This document shows, piece by piece, positions 61,531 through 64,000 of a stretch of 64,000 nt of DNA. Under the pieces are notes generated by a model. It made no database searches, was not told where the DNA came from, and was given only the letters and a program-made list of their open reading frames with translations. Numbering within the stretch: position 1 is the first letter of the stretch; each line of letters begins with the position of its first letter. The stretch is from contig NZ_FYDO01000032.1 in assembly GCF_900187615.1 (NCBI RefSeq), positions 1 to 64,000 of the forward strand, written 5' to 3'. Source of the DNA: Pseudomonas sp. Irchel s3f7 (lineage in GTDB: Bacteria > Pseudomonadota > Gammaproteobacteria > Pseudomonadales > Pseudomonadaceae). The translations under genes and the position numbers were made by a program.

Positions 61531-63432
61531 GTGAGCCTATTAGAAGAAAACCAATCCACCGACCTCGAAAAAATGGTCGGCCTCAGCCGTCGCGGCTTTA
61601 TCAGCGCGGGCGCCCTTTGTGGTGCTGCCATGTTTTTGGGTGGCAACCTGCTGAGCCGCAGCGTGATGGCCGCCAGTGTCAGCGCCGGCAACAGCCAACT
61701 GCTGGGTTTCGACAGCATTGCCGCTGCGACCAGCGACGCAATTACCCTGCCGCCAGGCTACAAGTCTTCGGTGCTGATCAGTTGGGGCCAACCCCTGCAC
61801 AAAAACGGACCGGCGTTCGACCCGAGCGGCAACGGCAGCGCCGAGCAGCAGGAACTCCAGTTCGGGGACAACAACGACGGCATGAGCCTGTTCGAGTTTC
61901 CGGGTGAGAACGACCGGGCGCTGATGGCGATCAACAACGAATACACCAACTACCGCTACCTCTACCCCCACGGCGGCATGCCGCAATCGGCGGAAGACGT
62001 GCGCAAGGCTCTGGCCTGCGAAGGTGTGTCGGTGATCGAAGTGCAGCGCAAGAACGGCCAGTGGCAGTTCGTCCAGGGCTCGCACTACAACCGTCGCATT
62101 CACGGTAACGCGCCTATTACCGTGAGCGGTCCTGCCGCCGGTCACGCCCTGCTGAAAACCAGCGCCGACCCTCAGGGCAAGCACGTTCTCGGCACCTTCC
62201 AGAACTGCGCCAACGGCAAGACGCCGTGGGGCACTTATCTGACCTGCGAAGAAAACTTCACCGACTGCTTCGGCAGCAGCAACGCCGAGCAAAAATTCGA
62301 CGCGGCGCAGAAACGCTACGGCGTGGTGGCCACCAGTAAAGAGATCAACTGGCACCCGCACGACGAGCGCTTCGACATGGCGAAGAATCCCAACGAATTG
62401 AACCGCCATGGCTGGGTCGTGGAAATCGATCCGTTCGATCCAAAGTCGACCCCGGTGAAACGCACGGCGCTCGGCCGCTTCAAGCATGAAAATGCCGCCC
62501 TCGCCGAAACTGCGGAGGGCCATGCCGTGGTGTACATGGGCGACGATGAGCGCGGCGAGTTCATCTACAAATTCGTCAGCCGCGACAAGATCAATCACAA
62601 GAACCCCAAGGCCAACCACGACCTGCTCGATCACGGCACGCTGTATGTCGCGCGTTTCGACGCGGGCGACGGCAACACCGATCACCCGAAGGGCCAGGGC
62701 GAATGGATCGAACTGACCCACGGCAAAAACGGCATCGACGCCAGCAGCGGGTTTGCCGATCAGGCTGAAGTGTTGATCCATGCGCGGCTGGCTGCCAGCG
62801 TGGTCAAGGCCACGCGCATGGACCGTCCGGAGTGGATCGTCGTCAGTCCCAACGACGGCCAGGTTTACTGCACGCTGACCAACAACGCCAAACGCGGCGA
62901 AGACGGCCAGCCGGCGGGCGGGCCGAACCCGCGCGAGAAGAACGTCTACGGGCAGATCCTGCGCTGGCGTACCGACCGCGACGATCACGGCTCGAAGAGT
63001 TTTGCCTGGGATCTGTTTGTCGTTGCAGGCAATCCGGGAATCCACGCCGGCACGCCGAAGGCTGGCTCTTCGAATATCACGCCGCAGAACATGTTCAACA
63101 GCCCGGATGGTCTGGGTTTCGACAAGGCGGGACGCTTGTGGATTCTCACCGATGGCGATTCGAGCAACGCCGGTGACTTTGCCGGCATGGGCAATAATCA
63201 GATGCTCTGTGCTGACCCGGTGACCGGCGAGATTCGCCGTTTCATGGTCGGGCCGGTGGGCTGTGAAGTGACGGGAATCAGTTTTTCGCCGGACCAGAAA
63301 ACCCTGTTTGTCGGGATTCAGCATCCGGGCGAGAACGGCGGTTCGACCTTCCCCGAGCATCAGCCCAATGGCAAGCCACGGTCTTCGGTGATGGCCATTT
63401 CCCGCGAAGATGGCGGGATCGTCGGCGCCTGA
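61531..63432 (+). CDS. PhoX-family (DUF839) alkaline phosphatase, Tat-exported
   Basis: 633 aa from GTG 61531 (GGGAG 8 nt upstream); open frame farther upstream overlaps modE and is shadow. A Tat signal with SRRGFI (residues 19-24) precedes a hydrophobic stretch and AxA-like end. The body is a calcium/iron-dependent PhoX-type propeller: LTCEENFTDCFGSS, GWVVEIDPFDP and LWILTDGDSS. PhoX enzymes release phosphate from esters in the periplasm. I could not find a clear Pho box, so phosphate control is uncertain; the family also includes members of unknown substrate. Confidence 0.85.
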   Translation: MSLLEENQSTDLEKMVGLSRRGFISAGALCGAAMFLGGNLLSRSVMAASVSAGNSQLLGFDSIAAATSDAITLPPGYKSSVLISWGQPLHKNGPAFDPSGNGSAEQQELQFGDNNDGMSLFEFPGENDRALMAINNEYTNYRYLYPHGGMPQSAEDVRKALACEGVSVIEVQRKNGQWQFVQGSHYNRRIHGNAPITVSGPAAGHALLKTSADPQGKHVLGTFQNCANGKTPWGTYLTCEENFTDCFGSSNAEQKFDAAQKRYGVVATSKEINWHPHDERFDMAKNPNELNRHGWVVEIDPFDPKSTPVKRTALGRFKHENAALAETAEGHAVVYMGDDERGEFIYKFVSRDKINHKNPKANHDLLDHGTLYVARFDAGDGNTDHPKGQGEWIELTHGKNGIDASSGFADQAEVLIHARLAASVVKATRMDRPEWIVVSPNDGQVYCTLTNNAKRGEDGQPAGGPNPREKNVYGQILRWRTDRDDHGSKSFAWDLFVVAGNPGIHAGTPKAGSSNITPQNMFNSPDGLGFDKAGRLWILTDGDSSNAGDFAGMGNNQMLCADPVTGEIRRFMVGPVGCEVTGISFSPDQKTLFVGIQHPGENGGSTFPEHQPNGKPRSSVMAISREDGGIVGA

Positions 63433-63440
63433 CAGCCCAT

Positions 63441-63506
63441 CATCGCTGGCAAGCCAGCTCCTACAGGGCATGTGCATAACCTGTAGGAGCGAGCTTGCTC
63501 GCGATA
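63441..63506. repeat. REP pair made of two different REP classes
   Basis: CATCGCTGGCAAGCCAGCTC CTACAG (63441-63466) is the GGCTTGCC class, whereas CTGTAGGAGCGAGCTTGCTC GCGATA (63481-63506) is the GAGC class. The two are inverted about their shared CTGTAGGAGC flank. Confidence 0.88.
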
Positions 63507-63610
63507 GCGTCAGCCCAAACAACACATCTCGCAACCCTGCCCCTAAAGAGCGCCCGTCTGCGCTACCATGCCTGGCCGGACGCAGCAGCCTGCTGCGCGC
63601 AGGAGTCAGC

Positions 63611-64000
63611 ATGGCCCACCCGTTTGAAACCCTTACGCCAGACCTCGTGCTCGATGCCGTCGAAAGCATTGGCTTCCTCAGCGACGCGCGCATTCTGGCG
63701 CTCAACAGCTACGAGAACCGCGTCTATCAAGTCGGTATCGAAGACGCCGAGCCGCTGATCGCCAAATTTTACCGGCCTCAGCGCTGGACCAACGAAGCCA
63801 TTCTGGAAGAACACCAGTTCACCGCCGAACTCGCCGAGTGCGATGTTCCGGTGGTCGCGCCGATGATCCACAACGGTGAAACCCTGCACGAACACAACGG
63901 CTTCCGTTTCACCCTGTTTCCGCGTCGTGGCGGTCGTGCGCCGGAGCCGGGCAACCTCGATCAACTGTATCGCCTGGGCCAGTTGCTCGGTCGCTTGCAT
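63611..64000 (+). CDS. srkA: SrkA (YihE), stress response Ser/Thr kinase, N-terminal part
   Basis: 130 codons, continuing past the window end. ATG 63611 with AGGAG about 6 nt upstream. The aminoglycoside-phosphotransferase-like fold is visible in the N-lobe: NSYENRVYQVGIEDAEPLIA KFYRPQRW (ATP lysine in AKFY) and RFTLFPRRGGRAPEP. E. coli SrkA counters MazF-linked death and Cpx stress. The catalytic HxD region lies beyond the window, so activity cannot be checked. Confidence 0.93.
   Translation, partial: MAHPFETLTPDLVLDAVESIGFLSDARILALNSYENRVYQVGIEDAEPLIAKFYRPQRWTNEAILEEHQFTAELAECDVPVVAPMIHNGETLHEHNGFRFTLFPRRGGRAPEPGNLDQLYRLGQLLGRLH

Overview
The window looks like the chromosome of a fluorescent Pseudomonas (P. 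fluorescens group). The signs are GC-rich DNA, gene order in long blocks that matches my memory of P. aeruginosa (lptD to rpoD and rmcA; fadE-fadE-fadE-bioDCHFB-comF-modE), very Pseudomonas-like proteins (PqqA-F, DavBA, MurU/AmgK, RmcA), and many REP palindromes of P. fluorescens type between genes. No prophage, CRISPR array or complete transposon is present. The left edge holds only the 3' end of an IS110-family transposase, sitting against a REP element.

Region 1 (about 0.2-28.4 kb) is core genome. A minus-strand group amgK-murU-djlA-like recycles cell-wall MurNAc. Divergent from it runs the tightly overlapped lptD-surA-pdxA-rsmA-(apaG-apaH)-glpE series (outer-membrane biogenesis, vitamin B6, ribosome maturation, Ap4A hydrolysis). 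Then come the stress cluster prkA-yeaH-spoVR behind a sigma-S-like promoter and a long leader, cca, the folB/folK-like pair, plsY, tsaD, rpsU, dnaG, rpoD, the c-di-GMP sensor/enzyme rmcA and a tRNA-Ile2(CAU).

Region 2 (about 28.4-47.2 kb) is more variable. It opens with a DUF6124-type small gene preceded by a highly structured leader (17-bp three-way-junction stem, GGA-bearing loops, and a hairpin that hides the Shine-Dalgarno sequence) and a stand-alone FtsH/M41-like HEMGH protein. Then follow membrane glucose dehydrogenase gcd, an Lrp/AsnC regulator, the lysine catabolic pair davB-davA, and the PQQ cofactor cluster pqqF-A-B-C-D-E plus an S9 peptidase. The cofactor pathway and its main client enzyme Gcd therefore lie a few kilobases apart. 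A YqaE/Pmp3 membrane peptide, a HigBA-type toxin-antitoxin pair with a palindromic operator, and a divergent aminotransferase-like gene (its PLP lysine replaced by Glu) with a LysR regulator close the region.

Region 3 (about 47.3-64 kb) is again conserved. Three tandem acyl-CoA dehydrogenase paralogues have a membrane diguanylate cyclase placed between the second and third; the promoter-proximal paralogue has a consensus promoter and a PsrA-type operator. A small protein resembling the two ends of flagellar rod/hook proteins follows, then bioD-C-H-F-B with a BirA-type operator over the bioB promoter, comF, modE, a Tat-exported PhoX-family phosphatase and the start of srkA.

The most notable observations are the DUF6124 leader, the BirA and PsrA operators, the lysine-less aminotransferase, the stand-alone M41-like protein, the mini flagellar-axial-like protein and the IS110/REP junction.
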